Positions 18,722 through 27,450 are shown, counted from the stretch's first letter. The stretch is 64,000 nt of DNA from Nocardia testacea NBRC 100365 (GCF_000308775.1 NZ_BAGJ01000165.1:1-64000), one strand, 5' to 3'. A program made the numbers and translations. Notes: generated by a model from the letters alone, not told the origin.

Positions 18722-19549
18722 ATGGGACGGGTTTCGGGCAAAGTAGCGCTGGTCACCGGCGCGGCACGGGGTATCGGGCGGGCCCAGGCGGTGCGGCTGG
18801 CGGAGGAGGGCGCCGATATCGTCGCGCTGGATCTGTGCGGTCCGGTGGAGACGGTGATCATCCCCCCGGCGACACCGGAAGACCTCGAGCAGACCGTGCG
18901 GGCTGTCGAGAAGACCGGGGCGCGGGTTGTGGCCGCCACCGCCGATGTCCGCGACGGCGCGGCGCTGCGGGCGGCCGCCGACCGGGCGGTGGACGAACTC
19001 GGCGGCCTGGACGTGGTGTGCGCGACGGCCGGCATCACCTCCAGCGCACCCGGTCTGCAGCTGACCGAGGAGCAGTGGCGGACGATGCTGGACGTCAACC
19101 TGACCGGTGTCTGGCAGACCTGCAAGGCCACCGCCCCGCATCTCATCGCCCGCGGCGGTGGATCGATGATCCTGACCAGTTCGATCGCCGGGCTGGTCGG
19201 GCTCGTCGGTGTGGCCCACTACACGGCGGCCAAACACGGTGTGGTCGGACTGATGCGCTCGCTCGCGCAGGAGTTGGCGCCGCACGGGATCCGGGTGAAC
19301 TCGGTACACCCGACCAATGTGGACACCCCGATGATCCAGAACGATATGGTCCGCCGCTCGTTCCGCCCAGATCGGGAGAACCCGACCCGCGAGGAATTCG
19401 CGGAGGCCGCGCTGACCATGAATATGCTGCCGATCCCGTGGGTGGAGCCGGTCGATATCGCGAACGCGTCGCTGTTCCTGGCGTCGGAGGAGGCCCGCTA
19501 CATCACCGCGGTGACACTGCCGGTCGACGCGGGCAGCACCCAGCGATAG
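18722..19549 (+). CDS. Mycofactocin-coupled SDR family oxidoreductase
   Basis: A 275-residue SDR with all the marks of TIGR03971: VTGAARGIGRAQAVRLAEEG, the insertion ETVIIPPATPEDLEQTV that buries NAD, the NAG variant CATAGI, a catalytic YTAAKHG, HPTNVDTPMIQND, and the closing LPIPWVEPVDIANASLFLAS. Members occur only in genomes that make mycofactocin, and mft genes lie at the end of this window. It probably oxidises a secondary alcohol, possibly a steroid or terpene. It is co-transcribed with the preceding SDR. Confidence 0.88.
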   Translation: MGRVSGKVALVTGAARGIGRAQAVRLAEEGADIVALDLCGPVETVIIPPATPEDLEQTVRAVEKTGARVVAATADVRDGAALRAAADRAVDELGGLDVVCATAGITSSAPGLQLTEEQWRTMLDVNLTGVWQTCKATAPHLIARGGGSMILTSSIAGLVGLVGVAHYTAAKHGVVGLMRSLAQELAPHGIRVNSVHPTNVDTPMIQNDMVRRSFRPDRENPTREEFAEAALTMNMLPIPWVEPVDIANASLFLASEEARYITAVTLPVDAGSTQR

Positions 19550-19584
19550 CCGGTCGGCGCACCGCCTGTCCGCGCGCCCGTCAG

Positions 19585-19668
19585 TCAGGGCCACCAGATC
19601 GTCGCCGCGATTACCAGCAGAGGTAGCCCGATCGTGATCACGAAACCAGCCACGACCACAGCGTTCAC
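19585..19668 (-). CDS. 27-residue single-pass membrane microprotein
   Basis: The frame reads VNAVVVAGFVITIGLPLLVI followed by AATIWWP and stops. It is almost wholly hydrophobic, one membrane span ending in two tryptophans. GTG 19668 overlaps the stop of the preceding gene as GTGA, so it is translationally coupled as the third gene of the winged-helix operon. No homologue is recognised. The coupling and the clean hydrophobic composition are the evidence that it is real. Confidence 0.5.
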   Translation of the reverse strand: MNAVVVAGFVITIGLPLLVIAATIWWP

Positions 19669-19967
19669 GGCGCCACCTGCACGTACGCCCAGCGGGCGAA
19701 GCTGAGGCGCGGGACCACGGTTTCTACATCGGCCACGTCCATCACCGCGTTGAGTTCGAGTGGGCCGAGGTGTTCGGGTGTCGGCAGAATCACCAGATCA
19801 GCCCCGGCATTGCGCACCTGATCGACCACACGTAGCACCGACCGTTCACTGGGCCATACAAGGTGGTATCCGAGTCGCTCGGCGAGATGGCGTATTCGGT
19901 CGCGTTCCCGTCCGGGTGCGTAACTGATGTCGTAGTCGATCCAGCCGAGCGCGATCGAATGGTTCAT
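19665..19967 (-). CDS. Hypothetical protein, resembles the N-terminal fold of serine recombinases
   Basis: A 100-residue protein with the pattern ALGWIDYDISYAPGRERDRI, HLAERLGYHLVWPSE and AGADLVILPTPEHLGPLE. This echoes the strand-helix order of the resolvase catalytic domain, where a GYxRVS strand is followed by an L..GC helix and a ..D.lvv..ldRl strand. The catalytic serine and arginines are not evident and there is no DNA-binding tail, so it should not recombine DNA. It sits between the winged-helix gene (ATGA overlap) and the 27-residue membrane peptide (GTGA overlap). Function unknown; the fold assignment is tentative. Confidence 0.5.
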   Translation of the reverse strand: MNHSIALGWIDYDISYAPGRERDRIRHLAERLGYHLVWPSERSVLRVVDQVRNAGADLVILPTPEHLGPLELNAVMDVADVETVVPRLSFARWAYVQVAP

Positions 19968-20251
19968 GACGCCGCTTCGTCGGCAGGAATGCCCAGCGCT
20001 GTTCCACCGCGAGGTTTCCGCGCCCAGCGATGGGCAAGCGGCGTCGTTTGCCACGCCGTGCGACGCAGGCCGACGCCGCCGACCAGAAGTCCGGCGGCCT
20101 CGAGTGTGTGGACGGCGCGGCGGACGGTATGCACTCGTATGCCAGTCGCAGAGGCGAGTTGCTCGACAGTCAACTGTGAGCCACGGAGCAGGATGCCCAG
20201 TATTTGCACCTGACGGGTGTGCAGAGACCGAGGGGCCTCGGAAATGAACAT
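19964..20251 (-). CDS. Small winged helix-turn-helix regulator
   Basis: A 95-residue protein whose N-terminal half is a compact winged helix: SLHTRQVQILGILLRGSQLT, then VEQLASATGIRVHTVRRAVHTLEAAGLL. It is close in style to MarR/IclR-type wings in small actinobacterial regulators. ATG 20251 has AGGTGG seven bases upstream; earlier in-frame ATGs at 20296 and 20308 lack one. It is the first gene of a three-gene operon with overlapping ends and is divergent from the HTH/TPR regulator gene at 20409. The DNA target is unknown. Confidence 0.65.
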   Translation of the reverse strand: MFISEAPRSLHTRQVQILGILLRGSQLTVEQLASATGIRVHTVRRAVHTLEAAGLLVGGVGLRRTAWQTTPLAHRWARKPRGGTALGIPADEAAS

Positions 20252-20408
20252 ATACGCCACCTGGTGTTGAGAGGTCGGTTCGATGCTCCAGCTCATCGCA
20301 CAATGCATCGGCGAATAAGGCGTGCGGGCCGGGCAGATGTGTGCAGGGGAGGTGTGCAGAGGGAGCCGACCGTCGTCATCGGCGCAGTAGCCGTGCCACA
20401 CTCCGGTG

Positions 20409-21764
20409 ATGGAACGTCACCCCAAGCAGCCGAATCATCAGTTGGCGGAGTTGCTCGACGAAGCCCGGGTGAGCCGTAAAGGTCTGGCACGCCGCGTCAT
20501 TGAGCGGGGCTTGGGTATCGGTGTCGAACTCCGCTATGACCACACTTCGGTAGGCCGATGGCTGGTCGGTGAGCAACCGACCCCACCCGCGCCGAACTTG
20601 ATTGCGGAGGTCTTCACCGAACTATGTGGTCGTCGCGTCACGGCGCGCGAATGCGGTATGGCCGAGGGAGATTCGGCGGACCTGGGACTGGAGTTCGCGT
20701 TGAGCCTCACGGAGGCGACCGCCTCGGTAACCGCGTTGTGGAGGAGTGATGTGGAGCGTCGCCGGTTCTTGGAGGGGGCGGCATACGCGGTCGCGGTCTA
20801 TCCGGTTGCGAGCATGCGCTGGCTGACTCTGCCAGGTCGCGAGCATCCGGTCTCATCGACCGGCCTGCGCCGTGTCGGAGTGGCTGATATCGATGCCCTG
20901 CGGACCATGACCATCGCGTTCCGCGACCTCGACAACCAGGTCGGGGGAGGCAAAGTTCGCTCAACGGTCGTGCATTACCTGCACACGTCGGTCGCTCCGC
21001 TGCTGCGCGGTAGCTATACCGAAGATGTCGGCCGCCGCTTGTTCACTGTGACGGCCGAGCTGACGAAGCTGGCGGGCTGGGCCGCCTACGATCTCGAGGA
21101 ACACGGTCTCGCGCAGCGGTATCTGATCCAGTCCCTCCGGATGGCGCGCGCCGCCGGAGACCCGGCGTTGGGCGCGGAGATCCTTGCGGCGATGAGTCAC
21201 CAGGCCACCTATGTCGGCCGCCCTGGCGATGCGGTCGATCTCGCACGGGCGGCGCAGATCGCAGCCCGTACGGCCGGGCTGCCCGTGTTGGAAGCAGGGT
21301 GTCACATGGTGGAAGCCCACGGGCACGCCGCCCGTTCCGACGCTCGGTCCTGTGGGAGTTCGTTGAACGCGGCCGAGGGTGCTTTCGACCGCGGCGGTTC
21401 CAGCCGTCCTACGTGGCTGGCCTACCTCGACTCGGCGTACATGTCGGCCAAGGCCGGACAGTGCTTCCGCGATCTCGGTGAGAACGATCGTGCGGCGGTG
21501 CTGGCGCGGCGATCACTCGACATGAGCGACGGGTACCAGCGGGGAAAAGTGTTCAACCTGTGCTTACTCGCATCGACCCTGGTTTCCGAGGATCCGCACG
21601 AGGCGGTCCGGATCGGTACACAAGCGCTCGAACTCGCCGGAGCGGTGGAGTCCCGCAGAACACATGCCTATCTTCGAGACGTTCGAGCGCGGCTCGCCCC
21701 GCACCGCGAGATACCGGCAGTCGAGGAGTTCCGCCGACGGGTGGCCACCGCTAGGACAGTGTGA
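20409..21764 (+). CDS. XRE-like helix-turn-helix regulator with TPR-like C-terminus
   Basis: A 451-residue actinobacterial regulator. The first 70 residues form a helix-turn-helix region (NHQLAELLDEARVSRKGLAR, then YDHTSVGRWLVGEQP). The rest is helical, with TPR-like repeats such as YLDSAYMSAKAGQCFRDLGE and RAAVLARRSLDMSDG. This architecture is common in Streptomyces and Nocardia regulators of differentiation. ATG 20409 or GTG 20406 may be the start. It converges on the Nudix gene with a 14-bp overlap, and in many actinobacteria genes of this type have a Nudix hydrolase next door. The signal is unknown. Confidence 0.7.
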   Translation: MERHPKQPNHQLAELLDEARVSRKGLARRVIERGLGIGVELRYDHTSVGRWLVGEQPTPPAPNLIAEVFTELCGRRVTARECGMAEGDSADLGLEFALSLTEATASVTALWRSDVERRRFLEGAAYAVAVYPVASMRWLTLPGREHPVSSTGLRRVGVADIDALRTMTIAFRDLDNQVGGGKVRSTVVHYLHTSVAPLLRGSYTEDVGRRLFTVTAELTKLAGWAAYDLEEHGLAQRYLIQSLRMARAAGDPALGAEILAAMSHQATYVGRPGDAVDLARAAQIAARTAGLPVLEAGCHMVEAHGHAARSDARSCGSSLNAAEGAFDRGGSSRPTWLAYLDSAYMSAKAGQCFRDLGENDRAAVLARRSLDMSDGYQRGKVFNLCLLASTLVSEDPHEAVRIGTQALELAGAVESRRTHAYLRDVRARLAPHREIPAVEEFRRRVATARTV

Positions 21765-22284
21765 GTGCCCTGTACACGCCCACTACGGTCGCCGCGCCAA
21801 CGATCTCGCCACGGTCGATCATCTGCACTGCTTCGTCGAGCGGTACCCACCCGATCGTTTCGGCCTCGTTGATATCCGGTCGGGTGTCGGTGAGGTCGGC
21901 GCCGCGGGCGAAATAGATCTCCTGGGGATGATCGAGGGTGCCGACTGCGGGTTGATAGGTCACGAGGTGCTGCATTGTGCGCGGACGCCACCCGGTCTCT
22001 TCTTCGACCTCGCGGGCTGCCGCGTTGGCGACGTCTTCGGCGTGATCGACATACCCGCCGGGCAACTCCCACACCCACTGGTTGATGATCCACCGGTGGC
22101 GGTACATCAGCAGTACCTCGCGGTTGTCGTTGAGTACCAGCGTCATCGCACACCGCGGCATCCGTGCGACGTACTGGGTGAACTCCACCCCATCGGGCAA
22201 ACGAATGTCGGCTGTCGACAGCCTGATGTGCCGGTTCTCGTCGACCAAGCGCTCACCGAGGATCTTCCACTGGGTATCGCTCAC
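21751..22284 (-). CDS. Nudix hydrolase
   Basis: A 177-residue enzyme with a complete Nudix box: GYVDHAEDVANAAAREVEEE followed by TGW, which fits G-x5-E-x7-REUxEExGU. An ADP-ribose or related nucleoside-diphosphate substrate is likely, since the overall layout (conserved proline-glycine ELPGGYVD, later PQEIYFARG) resembles ADP-ribose pyrophosphatases. The start is GTG 22284, with no strong ribosome binding site. Its 3' end overlaps that of the HTH/TPR regulator by 14 bp, tail to tail. Confidence 0.85.
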   Translation of the reverse strand: MSDTQWKILGERLVDENRHIRLSTADIRLPDGVEFTQYVARMPRCAMTLVLNDNREVLLMYRHRWIINQWVWELPGGYVDHAEDVANAAAREVEEETGWRPRTMQHLVTYQPAVGTLDHPQEIYFARGADLTDTRPDINEAETIGWVPLDEAVQMIDRGEIVGAATVVGVYRALTLS

Positions 22285-22480
22285 ATGCTCGACGGTAGTG
22301 GAACCGTATGCGCATGATGCGCTGACTACCGTTGAACGGGCCCGGCCGACTCACCGAAGGGCGCAGCAGGCGCCTGACCTCGGAGAAAGAGATGCCGCGT
22401 ACCGACGCGATCACCGACGGCCCGGCGCCCGGCCGTGTCTCCACCGCCGGATTCCGTTCGCCGCAGACACCCCCGGCGCC

Positions 22481-23344
22481 TCAGTCCTTACGGGTCAGGA
22501 AGGCCATGACCGTGGATTCGAAGGCCGCCTTCTGCTCGATCATCGCCCAGTGGCCGCAATCCGGGAAAACATGCAATTCGGCGCGCGGGATGGTGCGCAT
22601 CGGCAGCAGGGCCATATCCAGGGGGCTCACCCGGTCGTCACGGCCCCAGGTCACCAGGGTCGGTGCTTTCACCTTGTGCAGCAGCGCCCACGGCGGCGGA
22701 GTATCCGCGGCGTCCATGGCACGCACCATCGCGGTGAACGCGGCCCGGCTGTACATCCGGCGGGCGCTGTCCAGGGTGGCCGGATCGGTGGCCTGGGCCC
22801 AACGTTCCTCGATCATCTCCTCGGTGACCAGGGCCGGGTCGTACACCATCGAATGCAGCCAGGCGATCAGCCGTTCCCGGGTGGGGTTCTCGGTGAAGTC
22901 CTGGAGCAGCCGGATGCCCTCTCCCGGACCGGGGCTGAAGATGTTCTTGCCGATACCGCCGATGGTCACGATCTTGCCGACCCGGTCGGGGTGGGCGATC
23001 GCGTAGTTGAGCGCGACCCCACCGCCCATCGAGTTGCCGACGATATCGACCCGGTCGAGTCCGAGCGCGTCGACGAAGCGGACCACCGCGTCCAGGGCGG
23101 TGATCATCGGGTGCCCGCCGAAATCGTCGCTGACGCCGAACCCGGGGAACTCCAGGATGAGTGTCCGGAACCGTTCGGCGAAGAAATCGAGATTGCCGCG
23201 GAAGTTCCGCCAGCCGGTGACCCCGGGGCCGGAACCGTGCAACAGCAGCAGCGGCGTCCCGGAGCCGGCTTCGTAATACCGCAGCACCCCGGCGTCGGTC
23301 TGTATCTCCCGCAACTCGTGCTCGGTGCTGGAAACCGATGTCAT
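22481..23344 (-). CDS. Alpha/beta hydrolase, meta-cleavage product (HsaD/MhpC) type
   Basis: A 287-residue C-C bond hydrolase. The nucleophile is in VGNSMGGGVALNYA, the acid in WGRDDRVSPLDMAL and the histidine in PDCGHWAMIEQKAAF; the front loop is LLLHGSGPGVTGWRNF. These are the marks of the MhpC/BphD/HsaD group, which cuts ring-cleaved diketo acids. In this cluster it would act after the extradiol dioxygenase at 36.5 kb, like HsaD in steroid A/B-ring breakdown. ATG 23344 has GGAGGG six bases before it. A degenerate copy of the region's promoter palindrome lies at 23414-23432. Confidence 0.85.
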   Translation of the reverse strand: MTSVSSTEHELREIQTDAGVLRYYEAGSGTPLLLLHGSGPGVTGWRNFRGNLDFFAERFRTLILEFPGFGVSDDFGGHPMITALDAVVRFVDALGLDRVDIVGNSMGGGVALNYAIAHPDRVGKIVTIGGIGKNIFSPGPGEGIRLLQDFTENPTRERLIAWLHSMVYDPALVTEEMIEERWAQATDPATLDSARRMYSRAAFTAMVRAMDAADTPPPWALLHKVKAPTLVTWGRDDRVSPLDMALLPMRTIPRAELHVFPDCGHWAMIEQKAAFESTVMAFLTRKD

Positions 23345-23413
23345 CGTCAACCCTCCATCTCGGCGTACTTCCGTCGACCACGCTGCCAGGTGCGCGGCGA
23401 CCGCTCACCCGGC

Positions 23414-23432
23414 ATTCCCGGTGAGCGGGCGC
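23414..23432. promoter_or_regulatory. Degenerate copy of the TCTCCCGGTGACCGGGAGA palindrome
   Basis: ATTCCCGGTGAGCGGGCGC matches 14 of 19 positions. It lies 70 bp before the C-C hydrolase start, in the 100-bp gap after the small cysteine-containing gene. Confidence 0.35.
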
Positions 23433-23444
23433 CGGGTCACCGGG

Positions 23445-23708
23445 TCAGCCGAGGCGGCCCGGTACGGGTTCCCGGCGGCGTTCGTCGGTGGAAAGTTCGC
23501 CTTCGGCGACGGCCCGTTCGATGGAATCGCGCAGTGCCGGGCAGGTGGGGATCCATTTGCTGTGCTCGCCCAGGGCCGCCCGGCGGGCGAATTCGGGGCA
23601 GGCGGATTCGGCGTCGTCCAGCCATTGCACGCTGGTGTGGCTGGGGCTGAACTTCTCCACCAGCACTCGGTTACCGCAGTTGGCGCACTGTACGGGCTGC
23701 ACGATCAC
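23445..23708 (-). CDS. Small cysteine-containing protein next to KstD
   Basis: An 87-residue protein with a CANCG knuckle near the N-terminus and two more cysteines (SACPEF, PTCPAL), a pattern that could bind zinc or an iron-sulphur cluster. The C-terminus is charged. GTG 23708 overlaps the kstD stop as GTGA, so it is coupled to kstD and probably works with it, for instance in electron transfer or stability. That role is inferred from position alone. I do not recognise the family. Confidence 0.6.
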   Translation of the reverse strand: MIVQPVQCANCGNRVLVEKFSPSHTSVQWLDDAESACPEFARRAALGEHSKWIPTCPALRDSIERAVAEGELSTDERRREPVPGRLG

Positions 23709-25369
23709 TCCTTCGTCGCGGCGTGGCGGGCGGCGATGTAGCCGAACACCATGGCGGGTCCGATGGTGGCGCCGGCGCCCGCATAGTCGGTGCCCATGAC
23801 CGCGGCGGAGGTGTTGCCCGTCGCGTACAGGCCGGTGATCACGGAACCGTCGGCGCGCAGGACCTGCGCGTTCTCGTTGTACACCAGACCACCCTTGGTA
23901 CCGAGGTCACCGATACGGATTCGCAACGCGTAGAACGGCGCGCGATCGAGTACGTCGAGGGTGGGCTGCGGGAGCGTCGGGTCGCCGTAGTAGTTGTCGT
24001 AGGCGCTCTCGCCGCGCCCGTGATCGGTATCGCGGCCGGAGCGCGCGGCGTCGTTGTACCGGCGCACGGTCGCCTCCAGGGCGGCGGCGGGCACGCCGAT
24101 CGCGTCCGCCAGTGCGCCGACGGTTTCCGCGCTGCGCACCAGCCCCGAGGACAGCCAGTCCGCCGGGAACTTCTGCCCCGGCATGATCCCGCCGATCGGA
24201 TAGCGGTTCTTGGCTCTGCCGTCGAACACCAGCCACGCCGGGTCGTGACCGCCGGCCAGCTGCGCGTGCACGAAGGTGACGTAGGGGGCGGCCTCGTTGG
24301 TGAACCGGGCGCCGGCGGCGTTCACGATGATCGACCGGGGTATGGACCGTTCCGACACCAGGACCTGGTTGATCCCGTCGGGCCGCTGGAACGAGGGCAT
24401 CCACCAGGCGTCGTCCATCAGATCGACCGCGGCGCCGACGCGTTCCCCGGCCACGATCCCGTCCCCGGTGTTGTCGGCGGAGGCGGCGCTGAAATTGTCG
24501 CGGGCCCCGGCGGGCAGATGCTGTTTGCGCAGCGCCTGGTTGTATTCGAAACCGCCGGTCGCGAGCAGCACTCCGGCCCGGGCCCGGATCCTTATCTCCC
24601 GGCCGCCGCGTTCGGCCACCACACCCAGCACCGCACCTGTCTCGTCGGTGATCAGTGACCGCATCGCGGTGTTCAACCACAGCGGGACCCCGGCGTCGCG
24701 CAGCGCGAGGCGCAGGCGGGCGATCAGGGCGCGGCCGAGAGTGTCCATATGCCGTCGCAGCACTACGGCTTTCACTGCCCGTAAACCGGTGAGCAGCGCG
24801 GTCCAGCGGGCCTTCCAGGTGCGGGTCACCATGTTCAGCTGGACGAAATCTTTGGAAGTGATGAACAACCCGGGCGGGGTGGCGAGCGCGGCCGGGCGCA
24901 GGTAGGGCTCGTCGTCGCCGAGTGCGCGCAGGTCCACCGGCAGCGGTTCGATCGACCGGCCGGCCGGACGCCCGCCGGGGGCTTCCGGGTGGTAGTCGGA
25001 ATATCCGGTGCACCACTGGAAACGCAGGTGCGGGCCGCTGTTCTCCAGGAAGTCCAGCATGGCCGGGCCCTGGTCGATGAACGCGTCCAGATTGGCCGAG
25101 GGCACCCGGTCGCCGACCACCGCGTCCAGGTAGGCGCGCACGTCGGCGCGGGAATCGCCCAGACCCTCGCGCAGCAGCACCGGGTTGTTCGGTACCCAGA
25201 TCCCGCCGCCGGACAGCGCTGTGCTGCCGCCGTAGTAGCCGGCCTTCTCGATGACCAGGGTGTCCGCGCCCCGGTCCGCGGCGGCCAAGGCGCCGGTCAG
25301 GCCGCCGGCGCCGCTGCCCACGACCAGGAAACCCACTTCGTGATCCCAGTGCTGTTCGGTAGGGGACAC
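23705..25369 (-). CDS. kstD: 3-ketosteroid delta1-dehydrogenase (KstD)
   Basis: A 554-residue flavoprotein that introduces the C1-C2 double bond into the A ring of 3-ketosteroids. The FAD motif is VVGSGAGGLTGALAAADRGA, followed by YYGGSTALSGGGIWVPNN. The C-terminal block GTDYAGAGATIGPAMVFGYI holds the tyrosine and glycine that correspond to Tyr487 and Gly491 of R. erythropolis KstD1. GTG 25369 is the start that gives family length; the frame stays open far upstream but without similarity. It follows the isomerase by 29 bp and overlaps the small cysteine protein. Confidence 0.85.
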   Translation of the reverse strand: MSPTEQHWDHEVGFLVVGSGAGGLTGALAAADRGADTLVIEKAGYYGGSTALSGGGIWVPNNPVLLREGLGDSRADVRAYLDAVVGDRVPSANLDAFIDQGPAMLDFLENSGPHLRFQWCTGYSDYHPEAPGGRPAGRSIEPLPVDLRALGDDEPYLRPAALATPPGLFITSKDFVQLNMVTRTWKARWTALLTGLRAVKAVVLRRHMDTLGRALIARLRLALRDAGVPLWLNTAMRSLITDETGAVLGVVAERGGREIRIRARAGVLLATGGFEYNQALRKQHLPAGARDNFSAASADNTGDGIVAGERVGAAVDLMDDAWWMPSFQRPDGINQVLVSERSIPRSIIVNAAGARFTNEAAPYVTFVHAQLAGGHDPAWLVFDGRAKNRYPIGGIMPGQKFPADWLSSGLVRSAETVGALADAIGVPAAALEATVRRYNDAARSGRDTDHGRGESAYDNYYGDPTLPQPTLDVLDRAPFYALRIRIGDLGTKGGLVYNENAQVLRADGSVITGLYATGNTSAAVMGTDYAGAGATIGPAMVFGYIAARHAATKE

Positions 25370-25398
25370 GGATATCTCTTTTCTCGTTGCGGTCGAAC

Positions 25399-25770
25399 TC
25401 AGCCGAAGCTGATGTCCTCGGCCGACCAGAACGCGCGCATACTCGTGATCCGCGCGTGCTCGTCGAAGGTCATGACGTCGATGGGTTCGACGGTGATGGT
25501 CTGCTCCCCGGTCTCGGTGACCACCCGGAAGCCGAACGCGGCGCTGTCGCCGCTCACCCGCAGGCTGAGCAGTTCGGTACTGCGACGCGCGGATTCGAGG
25601 CTTCCGTAGAACTTCTCGATGGCCGCGCGGCCGGTGTGCGAGGGACTGCCCACGGGGTCTTCCAGGGTGGCGTTCTCGTCGTAGAGGGCGGCGATATCGG
25701 CCGCGGTCCCGGTGGCCACGGCGTCGAGGTAGCGGTGCACGGCCGCGCGGATCTGCTCGGGTTCGGGCAT
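25399..25770 (-). CDS. Delta5-3-ketosteroid isomerase (SnoaL-like fold)
   Basis: A 123-residue isomerase that shifts the double bond of delta5-3-ketosteroids to delta4. All three classical catalytic positions are present at nearly classical numbering: Tyr14 (VHRYLDAVA), Asp38 (NATLEDPVGS) and Asp98 (VEPIDVMTF). The fold is a SnoaL/NTF2-like cone. ATG 25770 has AGGAA upstream and gives the family length. It sits between two FAD dehydrogenase genes, so the operon can take a 3-hydroxy- or delta5-3-ketosteroid on to the 1,4-diene-3-one. Confidence 0.85.
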   Translation of the reverse strand: MPEPEQIRAAVHRYLDAVATGTAADIAALYDENATLEDPVGSPSHTGRAAIEKFYGSLESARRSTELLSLRVSGDSAAFGFRVVTETGEQTITVEPIDVMTFDEHARITSMRAFWSAEDISFG

Positions 25771-25838
25771 CGGTTCGTTCCTGTTCTGATTCGGGCCGCG
25801 GGGTCCGGCCGGCACGGCACGGTTCGCGGCGGTCGGCG

Positions 25839-27374
25839 TCAACGGCCGAGGATGTCGAGTACGGCGAGGTGGGCGAACAGCATCGAGGCGCCGATCGGAT
25901 TGCCGCCGCCGGGGTAGACGGTGCCGCTGACCGCGGCCATGGTGTTACCCGCGGCGTACAGGCCGGGGATCGGCGTCGCGTCGCGGTCCAGCACCCGGGC
26001 GGCGCGATCGGTTCGCAGACCGCCCTTGGTCCCGAGGTCGGACAGGCCGAAGGCGGCGGCGTGGAAGGGTCCCCGCTCGATCGGGACCAGCGGCAGCTCG
26101 CCCGCGGAGAAGGCCCGGTCGTAGGCCTCGTCACCGCGCCCGAAATCGGTATCGGCGCCCGCGGCCACCAGCGCGTTGTACCGCTGCACGGTTTCGACGA
26201 GGTTCGCCGCGGGGACACCGATGGCCGCGGCCAGCTCGTCGAGCGTCCCGGCGGTATGCCACAATCCGGCGGCCTCGTACTTCTCGGTCTCGACCATGGA
26301 CACATTGGTGGCCTGCACCGGCGGCCTGACCCCGTCCCGGTCGTCGTAGATCATCCAGAACGGCAGGGTCAGCTCACCGGCGCGCAGCCGTTCGATGGCC
26401 GCCCGGCCGAGCCGGTCGTAGGGCGCGGATTCGTTGACGAACCGCTTACCGTCCTGGTCGACGAAGATCCCACCGGTGAACCACAGCGCGAAGGCCGACC
26501 GCCCGTCGGGGTGGGTGAGTCCGGGCGACCACCATGCCTGGTCCATCAGATCGGTATCGGCACCGGCCGCGATACCGGCCCGGTGCGCCTTCCCCTGGTT
26601 GCCGGGCGGGCCCATGGTGTCGCGGGCGGCGCCGGGCACCCCGTAGTGCCGTCGCATCTCGTCGTTGCCCTCGAACCCGCCCGCCGCCAGGATCACGCCG
26701 CGCCGGGCCCGGATCGCGATCGGTCCGTCGGGTCGTTCGATCCGCGCGCCGATCACCGCGCCGTCCTCGACGATCAACTCCGCGAGGGCCGCGTTGCGAT
26801 ACAGCCGGACGTCCGGATAGGCCACCAGGGCGCGCAGGAAACGGCCGATCAGTGCCTGCCCGCCGATCAGGAGTTCCGGCGGTTCGGCGCCGAGCCGGTC
26901 GGTGTCCAACGGGCCGCGCAGCTGGTCGCGCAGGTCGCCGAGTTCGGCGGCGGGCAGCGGTACCGGGACGATATGGCGCTCCCCATCCGTCCGCGCTTTC
27001 GGGGCCGCGCCGAAATAGTCCGGCCACGGATACATCTGGAATTCGAAACGCTCATCGCTTTCCAGGTATTCGATGAGGTCGCGACCGCGGCGCACATAGG
27101 TTTCCTGCAGCTCGGCCGGGGTGCGGTCGCCCACGACCGCGCGGAAATAGGTGAGCGCGTCATCGAGGGTGTCGTCGGTACCGGCGCGCTCCAGCACGGG
27201 ATTGCACGGGAACCACACCCCGCCGCCCCCGGAATACGCGGTGGTACCACCGAATTTGTCGGTCGCTTCCACCACCGCGACCGACAACCCCTCCCGGGCC
27301 GCGGTGTATGCGCCGGCGAGTCCGCCGCCGGACCCCGCCACCAGCACATCCACTTCGTCGTCGAAGTCCACCAC
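25839..27374 (-). CDS. FAD-dependent oxidoreductase, KstD-like paralogue
   Basis: A 511-residue flavoprotein of the fumarate reductase/KstD family. The FAD motif is VAGSGGGLAGAYTAAREGLS, then FGGTTAYSGGGGVWFPCNP. The C-terminal block AVSGTVYPGGGNPIGASMLF keeps the tyrosine but differs from KstD around the catalytic glycine, so it may act on a different position of the steroid or another ketone. The start is GTG 27374 or 27371, after GGAGG. It is the first gene of the minus-strand operon and divergent from the Baeyer-Villiger enzyme; both share the promoter palindromes at 27451-27507. Confidence 0.8.
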   Translation of the reverse strand: MVDFDDEVDVLVAGSGGGLAGAYTAAREGLSVAVVEATDKFGGTTAYSGGGGVWFPCNPVLERAGTDDTLDDALTYFRAVVGDRTPAELQETYVRRGRDLIEYLESDERFEFQMYPWPDYFGAAPKARTDGERHIVPVPLPAAELGDLRDQLRGPLDTDRLGAEPPELLIGGQALIGRFLRALVAYPDVRLYRNAALAELIVEDGAVIGARIERPDGPIAIRARRGVILAAGGFEGNDEMRRHYGVPGAARDTMGPPGNQGKAHRAGIAAGADTDLMDQAWWSPGLTHPDGRSAFALWFTGGIFVDQDGKRFVNESAPYDRLGRAAIERLRAGELTLPFWMIYDDRDGVRPPVQATNVSMVETEKYEAAGLWHTAGTLDELAAAIGVPAANLVETVQRYNALVAAGADTDFGRGDEAYDRAFSAGELPLVPIERGPFHAAAFGLSDLGTKGGLRTDRAARVLDRDATPIPGLYAAGNTMAAVSGTVYPGGGNPIGASMLFAHLAVLDILGR

Positions 27375-27450
27375 TGCTCCACCGCCTCCTCGCGCTGCCG
27401 GCTCCTGCCGAGGCCGACGGTAGGGCCGGTGCCCGGTGCGGGCGAACGTA

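Noticed and set aside
19665..19967. Active serine recombinase/mobile element
   Set aside because: The catalytic serine and DNA-binding region are not visible and no terminal repeats flank it.
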